A stretch of 15,437 nt of DNA from DATGEP01 sp035310125 (GCA_035310125.1 DATGEP010000414.1:1-15437); one strand, 5' to 3'. Shown: positions 6,012-14,117, counted from the first letter of the stretch. Notes: generated by a model from the letters alone, not told the origin. Program-made: numbers and translations.

Positions 6012-7274
6012 ATGAATGGGTCACGCATCTACCGATTTCCTCCGTCTGTGATGGTCCAGATGGAGGCTGGCGACACATTCTCCAGCCAGCCAGCCGGCGC
6101 GGGGCAGCCACTCGTTGCCGAGTCTGCCGAAGTGGATATGGGCAGACAGGCGCAGGCGAAGCGGTACGCCCGCCAGCGGCAGATGCTTTCGCTCGTCAAT
6201 CTCGCCGTCTCCGCGGCTCTCGTCGGCGTGCTGCTCGTTACGCCGCTCGGCTTCGCGCTACGTGACGCTCTGGCCGGCGCGGCTGGCTGGCAGCCGCTAC
6301 ACGGCTGGCATCCGTTCCAGGTCGGCGCGTACTTTCTCGTGTTCTTTGTCGCTGCCACACTTCTGACACTGCCCGTCTCATTCTATAGCGGATTTGTCCT
6401 TGCGCACCGTTATACGCTCTCGACCCAGACGGTCTCTGGCTGGACGCTCGATCTACTCAAGGGGCTGCTTATCTCGCTGCCATTCGAGCTGCTCGCCGTC
6501 GAGCTCGTGTACGCGCTGCTGGCGCTGACGCCCGATACGTGGTGGGTGTGGGCTGGCTTCGCGGTACTTGGCGTCACGGTGCTGCTGGCGAACATTGGGC
6601 CTATCCTCCTGCTGCCGCTCTTCTACAAGCTTGCGCCGTTGCCCGATGGTGAGGTACGGCACATGGTCCAGATGCTGGCCGCACGCGCCGGTACGCGTGT
6701 GCGCGGCATTTACACGATGAACATGAGCAAGCGCACGACTGCCGCAAACGCGATGGTGATGGGGCTGGGCAACACGCGGCGCATCGTCATCAGCGATACG
6801 TTGCTGGACCGCTATACGCTGGATGAGATCGAGGTGGTGCTGGCTCATGAGCTGGGCCATCAGGTGCATAAGGATATCCCGAAGCTGATCCTGGTGGAGG
6901 CGGTGACGATGCTAGGCGGCCTGTTCGCCGTCAATCTCGCGCTGCATGCCGCTATCGGCGCGGTGCCGGGCTACGCGGGCCTCGCGGACGCGGCGACGCT
7001 GCCTCTGGTGGCGGCGGCGCTAGGAATCTTCGGGCTGGTGACGCTGCCGATCACGAACGGTTACAGCCGGCACATCGAGCATCAGGCGGATGTGTACGCG
7101 CTGGAATCCACCGGCAAGACAGCGGCCTTCATCAGCGCCATGACGCGGCTGGCGAACCAGAATCTCGCGGATCTGGAGCCAGCGTGGATTATCGAGTTTT
7201 TGCTGTACAATCACCCCTCGACGGGGAGGCGGCTGGCCTATGCACGGAGGCGGGAGGCGCGGGATAACGCATAA
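6012..7274 (+). CDS. M48 family membrane zinc metalloprotease (Ste24/CAAX protease 1-like)
   Basis: Integral-membrane zinc endopeptidase of 420 residues. Zinc motif HELGH at 279-283, with E280 as catalytic base. The distal motif NGYSRHIEHQAD (349-360) supplies the third ligand E356 and conserved D360. The M48A-type segment LLLPLFYKLAPLPDGE (199-214) is present. Hydrophobic segments lie near 59-82, 103-130, 149-172, 177-204, 291-318 and 327-347, with a cytosolic-looking N-terminus of about 55 residues. Yeast Ste24 trims prenylated a-factor; bacterial members probably clear membrane or translocation-blocked proteins, though the substrate here is unknown. GGAGGGG precedes the ATG by about five to seven bases. 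It stands alone after a 176-base gap, ending in a strong hairpin. HtpX is the nearest alternative, but length and the PLFYK segment favour Ste24-like. Confidence 0.93.
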   Translation: MNGSRIYRFPPSVMVQMEAGDTFSSQPAGAGQPLVAESAEVDMGRQAQAKRYARQRQMLSLVNLAVSAALVGVLLVTPLGFALRDALAGAAGWQPLHGWHPFQVGAYFLVFFVAATLLTLPVSFYSGFVLAHRYTLSTQTVSGWTLDLLKGLLISLPFELLAVELVYALLALTPDTWWVWAGFAVLGVTVLLANIGPILLLPLFYKLAPLPDGEVRHMVQMLAARAGTRVRGIYTMNMSKRTTAANAMVMGLGNTRRIVISDTLLDRYTLDEIEVVLAHELGHQVHKDIPKLILVEAVTMLGGLFAVNLALHAAIGAVPGYAGLADAATLPLVAAALGIFGLVTLPITNGYSRHIEHQADVYALESTGKTAAFISAMTRLANQNLADLEPAWIIEFLLYNHPSTGRRLAYARRREARDNA

Positions 7275-7275
7275 T

Positions 7276-7317
7276 GCGTCTCCGGCTGCTTGAGCATAGT
7301 CAAGCAGCCGGAGACGC
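7276..7317 (+). terminator. Strong fold-back hairpin after the M48 protease gene
   Basis: An 18-bp perfect inverted repeat, GCGTCTCCGGCTGCTTGA (7276-7293) with its exact complement at 7300-7317 and a 6-base loop. It begins two bases after the protease stop codon and would stall or end transcription, though only TTG follows rather than a T-run. Its right arm is also coding-like sequence of the dehydrogenase remnant, so its origin may be an inverted duplication. Confidence 0.6.
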
Positions 7318-7418
7318 TTGCCGATGTCGGCAACGTGGCTGTTTTCGCCGCCTCTGACCTGGCGCGCTCCATGACGGCGACGGCGCTCAACATCACCTAT
7401 GGTCGCCAGGCCGACTAG
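7302..7418 (+). pseudogene. C-terminal remnant of a short-chain dehydrogenase/reductase (SDR)
   Basis: The frame ending at the TAG (7416-7418) reads KQPETLADVGNVAVFAASDL and then ARSMTATALNITYGRQAD. This matches the conserved C-terminal tail of SDR oxidoreductases: a (D/E)VxNxAxFxASDxA segment, then MTGTxxNxTxG and a closing D. About 38 residues survive of a family usually 240-260 long. There is no Rossmann fold, catalytic Tyr-x-x-x-Lys or start codon upstream: the M48 gene and the fold-back hairpin occupy that space. MTAT replaces the usual MTGT. It is a gene fragment left by deletion or rearrangement, with the break inside or next to the hairpin. The parent enzyme's substrate cannot be told. 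Confidence 0.75.
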
Positions 7419-7501
7419 GTGTATCGGGCAGGTGGGGCGCAGAAACTGTACATCCAGATCGTCGCGCTCGCAAGGAGATGTGCAAAGCGGAGAAGTGGAC
7501 C

Positions 7502-7527
7502 CGGCCGTCTGGGTTCCCAGGCGGCCG
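7502..7527 (-). terminator. Hairpin downstream of the BNR-repeat gene
   Basis: CGGCCG, T, CTGGG (7502-7513) pairs with CCCAG, G, CGGCCG (7516-7527), with a T-G wobble in the middle. It lies 11 bases past the stop of the minus-strand gene, the expected place for a terminator. No T-run follows on the minus strand, so its efficiency is uncertain. Confidence 0.5.
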
Positions 7528-7538
7528 AGTCTGGGTTG

Positions 7539-9299
7539 CTATGGGGTTACTGACGCCGTGTAGATGTTCTGGTCCAATCCGCCGGTGTGGTCGAAGCAGG
7601 TAGAGAGCGACGACGTGCACGAGCCGCCGGTCTCAGGGTCGCCGGACACGTCCGCGGCGTCGTTGTCACTGCCAGCATCGGACGCTCCGACGGTGTTCCG
7701 CTGGTCGGTCCACACGGCACCGATCGTGTCGCCCTGAGCGGCCACGGTGATGTAGTCACCGAAGAATGGCACCCTCCGGCCGCCGAACTGCTCGTAGTCG
7801 GGGTTTGTCGGCGCGTCGGTCACCTGGATGCTCGTTCCCCAGGTCTTACCGCCGTCGGTGGACTCCGCGTACCGGACGTTCAGGCACGCGGACGTCTGTC
7901 CGCTGGCATTGTTGCACGGCGCACGAGTGGGCGCGTAGTTCGCATCGCCGCGCGAGTCGTACCAGATGGCGCTGACTCGCCCATTGGAGGCCGTCAGGAA
8001 CGGGAAGAACTGGTGACCCGTGGAGGCTGGCGCGAGAAGCGCCGGAGAGTTCCAGGAGCTCCCACCGTTGGTCGAGACCAGGACTTCGATCTGTCCCTGG
8101 CCGGAGGATTGGGCTGCCTGGAAGGCCATGACCAGCGTTCCATGGACGTTGTCAGCGGCGAGGTACGGGCTAGCAAGGTCGAAACGTGGGAAGGTGAATC
8201 CAGTCGAGCAGTTGAACGGGGCATCGCCGCATTCCCGTGCGCTGCTCCCAGAGAACTGGCCAGAAACGAACGGCGTATACGTAACAGGGATCCGGGCCTT
8301 GCTGAATGTCTGCCCGAAGTCCGTGGAGGATACGAACCCCGCGCCGTTCACCGCACCCGGCGCCGAGTTGAACGCCCCACCGGTGTTCGCTTCCCATGAA
8401 ACGTTCACCTGCCCCGATGGCCCGATCGCAATCGAAGGACCCTGGTTGCCGCAGATCCCGGAAGAGATCTTGAGTGGGGGGCTGAATGTCGCGCCGTGAT
8501 CGGTTGAGCGGCTGAAGAGAATCTCGTTGCAGCCTAAGCCGTGGAAGTCCGACCATGCCGCATACACGTTGCCGGTGGCCGGATCCGCGACGACGTTGGT
8601 CTTGTCGTTGAACGAGCCCTGGCCGAACGTGTTGGAGGCCAGAATGACCGTCCGCACGTACTTCGCGCCGTCCGTGGAGTTGTCATTGGGGTTGACTGGA
8701 GCGTAGGTCGCCACCCACACATCGCCGGTATTGTCTCGCGTGAATCCAGAGCCGCCATCCGAGATGCCACGGTTGAAGTTGTTGCCCATGAAGAAGAGGT
8801 CGCCGTTGCCGTCCCAGGACATCACAGGGTCACCAGCAGCGACGGCGCCGCCAAGCACCATCTGGTGTACTGGTGAGGCCAGGCCCTCGGCGGACGCGTC
8901 GCCCTTGTAGCCGGGCAGGAGGCTGTCGGTCCAGTGCGCCCCCGAATCGTGGCTGCGGTAGAAACCCGCCCAGGCGTCGCCCGCGGTTGGCACGGTGCAG
9001 TAGTCATTGGACCCCGCGCTCCACACAGATGCGTTGCGAGGGTCTATGGCGAGGGTCGGTTCGTTCTGCATGCGCCGGTCAATGCCGCAGCGTGTCAGGA
9101 CTCCGTCGCTGTAGCTGCCGCCGGCCAGCTGGTCGGCACTCTGGTATGTACTGCCAGTGTCAACAGTGACGCGCACGTTGGCGCTCGCGCCAGGCGCGGC
9201 TGCCGCAACTCCGCTCCGAAAATACAGGGTCGCCGCGAACAGGGACATCAGGGCCAGGCCCGCCACACCAAAGATGGCGACCCGCTTGGGAATTCGCAT
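7539..9299 (-). CDS. Secreted BNR/Asp-box repeat protein (sialidase-like beta-propeller)
   Basis: A 586-residue exported protein. The N-terminus (RIPKR, hydrophobic 7-27, then small residues to about 40) is a signal peptide or single anchor. Five Asp boxes (SxDxGxxW/F) mark a beta-propeller: SHDSGAHW (116-123), STDHGATF (265-272), SSTDFGQTF (324-332), STNGGSSW (409-416), STDGGKTW (480-487). Ten cysteines in the mature part suggest disulfides. I do not see a clear sialidase RIP motif or Arg triad, so glycosidase activity is unproven; a binding or structural propeller is equally possible. ATG at 9299 is preferred over the in-frame GTG at 9311, whose AAAGG touches the start. Probably transcribed from the extended -10 near 9534. 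No sialic-acid catabolic genes are nearby. Confidence 0.85.
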   Translation of the reverse strand: MRIPKRVAIFGVAGLALMSLFAATLYFRSGVAAAAPGASANVRVTVDTGSTYQSADQLAGGSYSDGVLTRCGIDRRMQNEPTLAIDPRNASVWSAGSNDYCTVPTAGDAWAGFYRSHDSGAHWTDSLLPGYKGDASAEGLASPVHQMVLGGAVAAGDPVMSWDGNGDLFFMGNNFNRGISDGGSGFTRDNTGDVWVATYAPVNPNDNSTDGAKYVRTVILASNTFGQGSFNDKTNVVADPATGNVYAAWSDFHGLGCNEILFSRSTDHGATFSPPLKISSGICGNQGPSIAIGPSGQVNVSWEANTGGAFNSAPGAVNGAGFVSSTDFGQTFSKARIPVTYTPFVSGQFSGSSARECGDAPFNCSTGFTFPRFDLASPYLAADNVHGTLVMAFQAAQSSGQGQIEVLVSTNGGSSWNSPALLAPASTGHQFFPFLTASNGRVSAIWYDSRGDANYAPTRAPCNNASGQTSACLNVRYAESTDGGKTWGTSIQVTDAPTNPDYEQFGGRRVPFFGDYITVAAQGDTIGAVWTDQRNTVGASDAGSDNDAADVSGDPETGGSCTSSLSTCFDHTGGLDQNIYTASVTP

Positions 9300-9533
9300 A
9301 GAAAACAGCACCCTTTCGTCTAGTGACTACATCGCCGTAGTCGCAACGACACGGAGGAACTACTCACGGGAGGTGCCCAGATGGGCATCTCACACGTAGT
9401 GGAAGGTGGGTGGCTCCCGAACGTGGGGTTATCCGCAGAGTGTCTCGTCCCCGATCAGGAGACGCAAAGCTCGCGGTCGGGTCTGTCTTTCCTCCTTCTA
9501 GGCGCTAGGAGCCAAACAACAAACGATCACCAA

Positions 9534-9542
9534 ATTATAGCA
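9534..9542 (-). promoter_or_regulatory. Extended -10 promoter candidate for the BNR-repeat gene
   Basis: On the minus strand TGC precedes a perfect TATAAT (9534-9539), an extended -10 element. There is no good -35 match 16-18 bases upstream. It overlaps the last codons and stop (CTA TAA) of the zinc-ribbon gene. Transcription would begin near 9527, leaving a leader of about 230 bases in which I see no clear structure or gene. Confidence 0.45.
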
Positions 9543-9780
9543 GTGCCGAAGCTACATGCACTACGGCGCCCGTTACACAGCTCTCACGGGCATTTTCCTC
9601 CAGTATCCAGGATATGACAAGCACTGGATCGTAACATCCTACATCTACGGAGGTAGCGCATTGGTCGCAATAGAGACAATAGTCATCGCTCATCGAGGAG
9701 TGGGCGAGGCGATACACCCGCTCGTGACAGTGCGGGCAGTTGGCGAAACCCACATGCGGCCAGTTAACGTCGTCTTGCAT
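9535..9780 (-). CDS. Small zinc-ribbon protein of unknown function
   Basis: An 81-residue protein starting MQDDVNWPHVGFANCPHC. Cysteines C15, C18, C35, C38 and C41 (CPHC, 16 residues, CLYCDQC) form a four-cysteine zinc-ribbon or rubredoxin-like knuckle with one spare; C49 and C68 are extra. Polar and aromatic residues, no membrane segment, so cytoplasmic. The stop of the YtcJ-type gene lies 28 bases upstream, so it is the last gene of that operon. GGTGG lies four bases before the ATG; an in-frame ATG four codons upstream is an alternative. The longer open frame running up into the neighbouring gene is only a shadow. The role is unknown; such ribbons bind nucleic acid, proteins or only metal. 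Confidence 0.72.
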   Translation of the reverse strand: MQDDVNWPHVGFANCPHCHERVYRLAHSSMSDDYCLYCDQCATSVDVGCYDPVLVISWILEENARESCVTGAVVHVASALL

Positions 9781-9808
9781 GTAACCACCCATCTTACAAG
9801 AAACGTAA

Positions 9809-11443
9809 CTACTCCAGTGCCCCATGCACCAGCTCGCCGCCGACGAGGGTGGCGGCGACCTGCGCGCCGGCCAGCTGGTCGGGTGGGATAGTGAAAGGAT
9901 CGTCGGCGAGGACAACGAGATCGGCGAGCTTGCCGGGCGCGAGCGAGCCCTGGTGCGCCTCCTGGCTGCCAGCGTAAGCGGCACCGGCGGTGTAGGCCCA
10001 GAGCGCCTGCGCGATGGTGAGCGCCTGATCGGGCAGCCAGCGTGAGCGGTCGGGTGTGGTGTCGTCGCGCCGCATGACGGCGGCGTGGAGGATGCGCAAC
10101 GGGTCGCAGGTATCCACCGGGACATCTGAGCCGAAGGCCAGTGGAATGCCAGCCTCGCGCATGGTGTTGTAGGCGTATGCGCGGGTGTGGCGGCGGCCCC
10201 AATAGCGCTCGGCGGTGTCGCGGTCTACGACGGCATGGAACGGCTGCACCGAGGCCACGACGCCCAGCCGCGCCATGCGGGCGATGTCTTCTGGCGCGGC
10301 GAGCTGCACATGCTCCAGGCGAAAACGCCGGGCGCCGAGTGGCAGTGTGGTATTCTCGCGCAGGCCACGCCGGACCGTCGCTTCGATGCCATCCAGCGCG
10401 ACATGGACCGCGCGGTCGCCGATGGCGTGGATGGCGACACCAACGCCGCCATCCGCCGCCGCCGCGACGGTTGCCGCTGTTTCATCTTCGCTAAGCGTCA
10501 GCAGGCCGAGGTTGTCAGGCTCGCCCTCGTAGGGGTCGAGCATCGCGGCGGTGTGCGGGCCAAGCGCGCCATCCATGAAGAGCTTGACGCCCGCGAAGCG
10601 CAGCGTATCGTCGCCGAAGCCCGCCCGCAAGCCCAGCTTCAGCACGTTGGGAAGCGCCTGGCGCTGGATGTAGACGAGGACACGCGGCGAAAGCTCGCCC
10701 GCCGCATGCAGCCGCTGGAGCAAGCGTAGGCTGCGATCATCCTCGATATTGTGGATGCCTGTGAGGCCGCGCGAGCGCATCTCCACGAGAATGCGCCGCA
10801 GCTCGGCCAGCAGCGTCTCGTCATCCGCTGGCTCGATCACGGCATCCATCAGGTTCATGGCGCCGGCCTCGAAGAGCATGCCCGTCGGCTCGCCGTCACC
10901 GGCCCGCCCGATGGTGCCGCCCTCTGGGTCGGGAGTCTCGGCGGTGATCTTCGCACGGCGAAGCGCCTGAGAATTGGCCCAGAGCGCATGGTGTGAATGG
11001 TGCCAGAGCGCGACGGGGTGGTCCGGCACGGCGGCGTCGAGCGAGGCTTTGGTGGGGAAGCGCTGGCCCGGCCAGAGGTTCGAGTCCCAGCTTTGGCCCA
11101 TGATCCAGCCGCCATGCGGAGTTTGCGCCGCGCGCTCGCGCACGCGGGCCACGGCTTCGTCCTCCGAGCGCACACCGCGCAGCTCCACATTTAGCCGCGC
11201 CTGCGTGTAGCCGAGGATGTGCGTGTGGGCATCAATGAAGCCGGGCAGGACGGTGCGGCCCTTCAGGTCTAGGGTACCGGTCAGGGGGCCGGCGAGCGCG
11301 CGGATATCGGCGTCGTCGCCAACGGCGAGAATCCTGCCGGAGTCGCGATCCACGGCCAGCGCCGTTGCGCGCGGCTGGTCGGGATTCATGGTATGGATGG
11401 CGCCGTTGAGCAGGAGCAGCAGCGGGCGGCGTGACAGGGACAT
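9809..11443 (-). CDS. YtcJ-type amidohydrolase (Amidohydro_3 family)
   Basis: A cytoplasmic metal-dependent hydrolase of 544 residues. A beta-sandwich start (LLNGAIHTMN) leads to the barrel. The first metal-binding motif is DAHTH (71-75). K287 in GVKLFMDGALG is the usual position of the metal-bridging lysine. H339 (IHAIGD), H378 (LEHVQ) and D440 (FGSDVP) complete the site. The C-terminal GSLAPGKLADLVVL closes the sandwich, as in the family. AGGAGG at 11451-11456 lies seven bases before ATG 11443 and overlaps the stop of the acyltransferase gene, so the longer frame starting upstream is rejected. Bacterial YtcJ relatives act on N-acyl amino acids, carbamates or amides; the substrate here is unknown. 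The lipid-enzyme neighbours make an N-acyl substrate attractive, but that is inference. Confidence 0.93.
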   Translation of the reverse strand: MSLSRRPLLLLLNGAIHTMNPDQPRATALAVDRDSGRILAVGDDADIRALAGPLTGTLDLKGRTVLPGFIDAHTHILGYTQARLNVELRGVRSEDEAVARVRERAAQTPHGGWIMGQSWDSNLWPGQRFPTKASLDAAVPDHPVALWHHSHHALWANSQALRRAKITAETPDPEGGTIGRAGDGEPTGMLFEAGAMNLMDAVIEPADDETLLAELRRILVEMRSRGLTGIHNIEDDRSLRLLQRLHAAGELSPRVLVYIQRQALPNVLKLGLRAGFGDDTLRFAGVKLFMDGALGPHTAAMLDPYEGEPDNLGLLTLSEDETAATVAAAADGGVGVAIHAIGDRAVHVALDGIEATVRRGLRENTTLPLGARRFRLEHVQLAAPEDIARMARLGVVASVQPFHAVVDRDTAERYWGRRHTRAYAYNTMREAGIPLAFGSDVPVDTCDPLRILHAAVMRRDDTTPDRSRWLPDQALTIAQALWAYTAGAAYAGSQEAHQGSLAPGKLADLVVLADDPFTIPPDQLAGAQVAATLVGGELVHGALE

Positions 11444-11450
11444 AAATTTT

Positions 11451-11456
11451 CCTCCT
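11451..11456 (-). promoter_or_regulatory. Ribosome binding site of the amidohydrolase gene, overlapping the upstream stop
   Basis: AGGAGG, with the first two bases shared with the TAG stop of the acyltransferase gene, seven bases before ATG. It fixes the amidohydrolase start and implies translational coupling with the acyltransferase. Confidence 0.85.
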
Positions 11457-12849
11457 AACGGGCATGTGGAATGGGTGGAGCGCGGTGTAGCTCTATCCAT
11501 TGTATCCAGTCGTCCAATGCCGCATGTGGAGCCGCGCCATCGGAAGATGTTGCCTGGCGCTCCGTTCCAAGCAGGTCCAGCAGCTCATTCCAGGCATAGG
11601 CGAGCGGCTGGCTGGCATAGGAGTTTCCACCTGGGTTCGTATGCACCGTCAAATCGCGCGGGATCGGCCGCCAGCGACCGGACTTCGTGCGCAGAGCCAG
11701 ATCGCTCCGCTGGGCATAGGCGAGGTAGCGAGCGACGGTGCGGCGCGTGGAGCGCGGATTGAGGAGCGCGGCATCCACGTGGCGGCCGGATATTGCCAGC
11801 GCCATCGCCAGCCGGTGGACGGCGATGGCCATCTCGGCGAGCGTGAATTCGTCCCGGTTTGTCTCGGCCGCCCACACGAGATAGCCGCTGGCGAGCTGTG
11901 TGCAGGTGAAGCGCATGGCCTGGAGCCAGGCGCGCCGCAGATCGGCATAATAGTGGAGTCGCTCCAGGCGCGCGGCGACATGGGGCAGCGACGGCGCGAG
12001 GTCCACGAAGACGTGCGGGCGGCCGGTCCGCATGAAATCGTAGACGATGACAAGGGGCAGGATGCGTGTATCGGCGGGAGCATCGCGCAAAATACGATGC
12101 AGCCCGCCGGTGATCGGGAGCACATGCCCATCCGGCGAGAGGTCGCCTTCGGGCGCGCCCAACAGGGAGCCGCTGGATCGCAACGCCGCCACGAGCGCGC
12201 TCAGCTGCGCCCGCACCACCATCACGAGACGCCGCTGCGCGTTGCGGCGCCGGCGACCGGCCAGCAGATCCGGTCCACGTAGTATGCGAAGCTCGGCGAG
12301 ATAACGCCACGCGAATAGCGTGGAGATGGGCCTGGCGGCGATAACTGACGCGCGCTCGCCCGACGCGGCGGCGAGCCGCTCCAGTGCGCGCGGCGAGAGT
12401 ACAGTACCGGCGGGTCCGTCGCCGTCCAGGCGCAGCGTGTCGCGCAGCCACTCTTCGACGGGGCGTTGCAGGCTCTCGATAGGCAGCGCGCCCAGGCCGC
12501 GTATCACACCGCCGAGCGCGAGGGGACGGAGCGCCCACGCCAGCGGCCCCGGCCCCAGCAGGCGGGCGAGAAAGCCGGGGGTGAACGCATCGGCGCGAAG
12601 GGCGAAACGGACGCCGCCAGTGAGCGCCCGCCAGCCGCGATGGCGCAGTAGTGGCGGCAGCAGGATGATGGGGTCCACGTCGCGCTTGTGGGAGATCGCA
12701 TAGTAGGTGTGCGGGGCGCGCTCGTCGTACTCCAAACCGCGAATCTCAACGGAGTAGAACGCGCGGATCACGATGTGAAAAATTCCGGCGAGCGCGACGC
12801 GAGCGCCCGCGGCCAGAACGCTCGCAATGCGCCCCACCGCCTCGTACAC
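11455..12849 (-). CDS. PlsC/GPAT-type glycerolipid acyltransferase
   Basis: Transfers an acyl chain to a glycerol-phosphate or lysophospholipid at the membrane. The 464-residue protein has a hydrophobic N-terminus (8-31), then the acyltransferase block I ISHKRDVD with the H54-x4-D59 catalytic pair. Block III is PEGDLSPDG (233-241), and LPLVIVYDFM (264-273) follows like block IV. About 175 residues separate blocks I and III, against roughly 60-80 in compact PlsC; the extra segment is Arg-rich. A C-terminal domain of about 160 residues after block IV has no motif I recognise. This layout is nearer to long GPAT-like members than to plain PlsC. Start is GTG at 12849 with GGGAG about five bases before; another GTG lies four codons in. 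It lies between the patatin gene and the amidohydrolase in one strand-wise run. Confidence 0.82.
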   Translation of the reverse strand: MYEAVGRIASVLAAGARVALAGIFHIVIRAFYSVEIRGLEYDERAPHTYYAISHKRDVDPIILLPPLLRHRGWRALTGGVRFALRADAFTPGFLARLLGPGPLAWALRPLALGGVIRGLGALPIESLQRPVEEWLRDTLRLDGDGPAGTVLSPRALERLAAASGERASVIAARPISTLFAWRYLAELRILRGPDLLAGRRRRNAQRRLVMVVRAQLSALVAALRSSGSLLGAPEGDLSPDGHVLPITGGLHRILRDAPADTRILPLVIVYDFMRTGRPHVFVDLAPSLPHVAARLERLHYYADLRRAWLQAMRFTCTQLASGYLVWAAETNRDEFTLAEMAIAVHRLAMALAISGRHVDAALLNPRSTRRTVARYLAYAQRSDLALRTKSGRWRPIPRDLTVHTNPGGNSYASQPLAYAWNELLDLLGTERQATSSDGAAPHAALDDWIQWIELHRAPPIPHAR

Positions 12850-12952
12850 CTTCTCCCGTAGGCAAGACTAGCTGGCTTGTATGGTGGAGCGAGCAGGAAT
12901 GCCGGCCCCACCAGCACCCAATCTGACTAGACTTGCCACTAGCCCTATCGTG

Positions 12953-13900
12953 TTAGCTCTGTACTGCCGGTATACCAGCCGCCTGGAGAATCCGCTTTGC
13001 TTCGGCGGCGGCCTGCGCAACATATCCGGGAATGTCGGCGACCCGAAAGTCGGAGGGCAGTGTTGTCAGCGCAACCTCGGGCCGCACGGGAATGACACGT
13101 ACTTCGGGGAATGTTTTGGCGAGCAGCGCCTCCTGCGAGAGGACGGCGGCATACTGTCCAATACTTTCAGCCAGGAGCACCGTGTCAATGAAATTGCGCG
13201 GCGGCTTGTTGGATTCCCCGGCGTAGCCCACATCGCAGGCGTAGATCACGCCGCAGCCTTTCTGCGCGAGATGGAACAGCGGGAGGTTATCGGATGTGCC
13301 GCCGTCAACGTAGAGCTGGTTGCCAACGCGCACGGGCGGAAACAAGCCGGGAATCGCCGAGGAGGCAAGTATGGCGGGAACGAGCGGCTGATCCGGCGCC
13401 TCGAACCATGCCTCCTGTCCCGTGAGCACATCTGTGGCGGAAATGCTCATGGGGACATGGAGCTGCTCGAAGGTGTTGGCGGGCAGGTGCTTTTCGAGGA
13501 GCTTACGAATGCGTTTATTATCGTTCAGGCTCTGCAAATGGACCGCGTGGGGACCGCCGAACATGTAGCGGATGGCGGCGGGAACCAGCCGAAACAGGAC
13601 GCGAAAGACGGACGGGTGTAACGCGGATACACCCTGTTGCGCGGTCTTTATGGCGAGCGGGAGGTATTGCGCCGTACGTGGATCTGCCGCATGCAGCACG
13701 CCCGCGTAAGCGCCAGCGCTCACACCGGCGATGTAATCGGGCACGATGCCCAGCTCGATGAAGGCCTGGACGATGCCCAGCTCGATAACTACCCGGTCGC
13801 CACCACCGCTGTAGGCGATACCGACGCGCCGCTCCGTGCGAATTCTGGCGGCATCAATCGGGGGTATCGCGGTTGGACCAAACGGGTAGCGAGTGCTCAT
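12953..13900 (-). CDS. Patatin-like phospholipase (RssA/YchK type)
   Basis: A 315-residue serine lipid hydrolase. The oxyanion-hole loop is SGGGDR (31-36), where family members usually read GGGxRG; nucleophile elbow GVSAG has S61. The dyad Asp is D199 in DGG. SSAIPGLFPPV (180-190) is a family hallmark. It probably releases fatty acid from phospholipids at the inner membrane surface; there is no signal peptide. ATG at 13900 has AGGAGG five bases upstream, and a promoter sits just above. The 103-base gap to the acyltransferase gene shows nothing clear. With PlsC and the amidohydrolase downstream this looks like a lipid-remodelling operon. RssA of E. coli belongs to the same family, but the cellular role is unknown. 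Confidence 0.94.
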   Translation of the reverse strand: MSTRYPFGPTAIPPIDAARIRTERRVGIAYSGGGDRVVIELGIVQAFIELGIVPDYIAGVSAGAYAGVLHAADPRTAQYLPLAIKTAQQGVSALHPSVFRVLFRLVPAAIRYMFGGPHAVHLQSLNDNKRIRKLLEKHLPANTFEQLHVPMSISATDVLTGQEAWFEAPDQPLVPAILASSAIPGLFPPVRVGNQLYVDGGTSDNLPLFHLAQKGCGVIYACDVGYAGESNKPPRNFIDTVLLAESIGQYAAVLSQEALLAKTFPEVRVIPVRPEVALTTLPSDFRVADIPGYVAQAAAEAKRILQAAGIPAVQS

Positions 13901-13944
13901 ACAGTCCTCCTGGCGGAATGTAGACGTTCGGGCGCCGTGTCTTC

Positions 13945-13974
13945 AGTATACAAGCAGGCACAAGCGGCGGACAA
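13945..13974 (-). promoter_or_regulatory. Predicted promoter of the patatin gene and operon
   Basis: Minus-strand TTGTCC (13969-13974), 18 bases, TATACT (13945-13950). Start near 13938 would give a leader of about 38 bases before the patatin ATG. Spacing is slightly long and the -35 is imperfect. Confidence 0.55.
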
Positions 13975-14117
13975 GTCTGGTGGCATGCCGGTGACATCAC
14001 AAACGGGCGCACGCGGCGCACGCTCCGACGTTATGGAACCCTTGCCGGCACAACACCAGATACCATCGCGCCCTTTCCAGCACGTAGCGTGCCGGCGGCG
14101 TTCAAGTTTGCGGGACC

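Noticed and set aside
9535..10125. 196-codon minus-strand frame reaching into the amidohydrolase gene
   Set aside because: Only its last 81 codons look like protein (zinc ribbon). The upstream part is a shadow of the YtcJ-type gene in another frame.
11444..11500. Nineteen-residue N-terminal extension of the amidohydrolase
   Set aside because: AGGAGG at 11451-11456 sits seven bases before ATG 11443, and the extension lies inside the end of the acyltransferase gene.
11585..12538. 317-codon minus-strand frame
   Set aside because: Shadow of the acyltransferase gene. The Arg/Pro/Ala-rich translation has no family motif, whereas the other frame has HX4D and PEG motifs.
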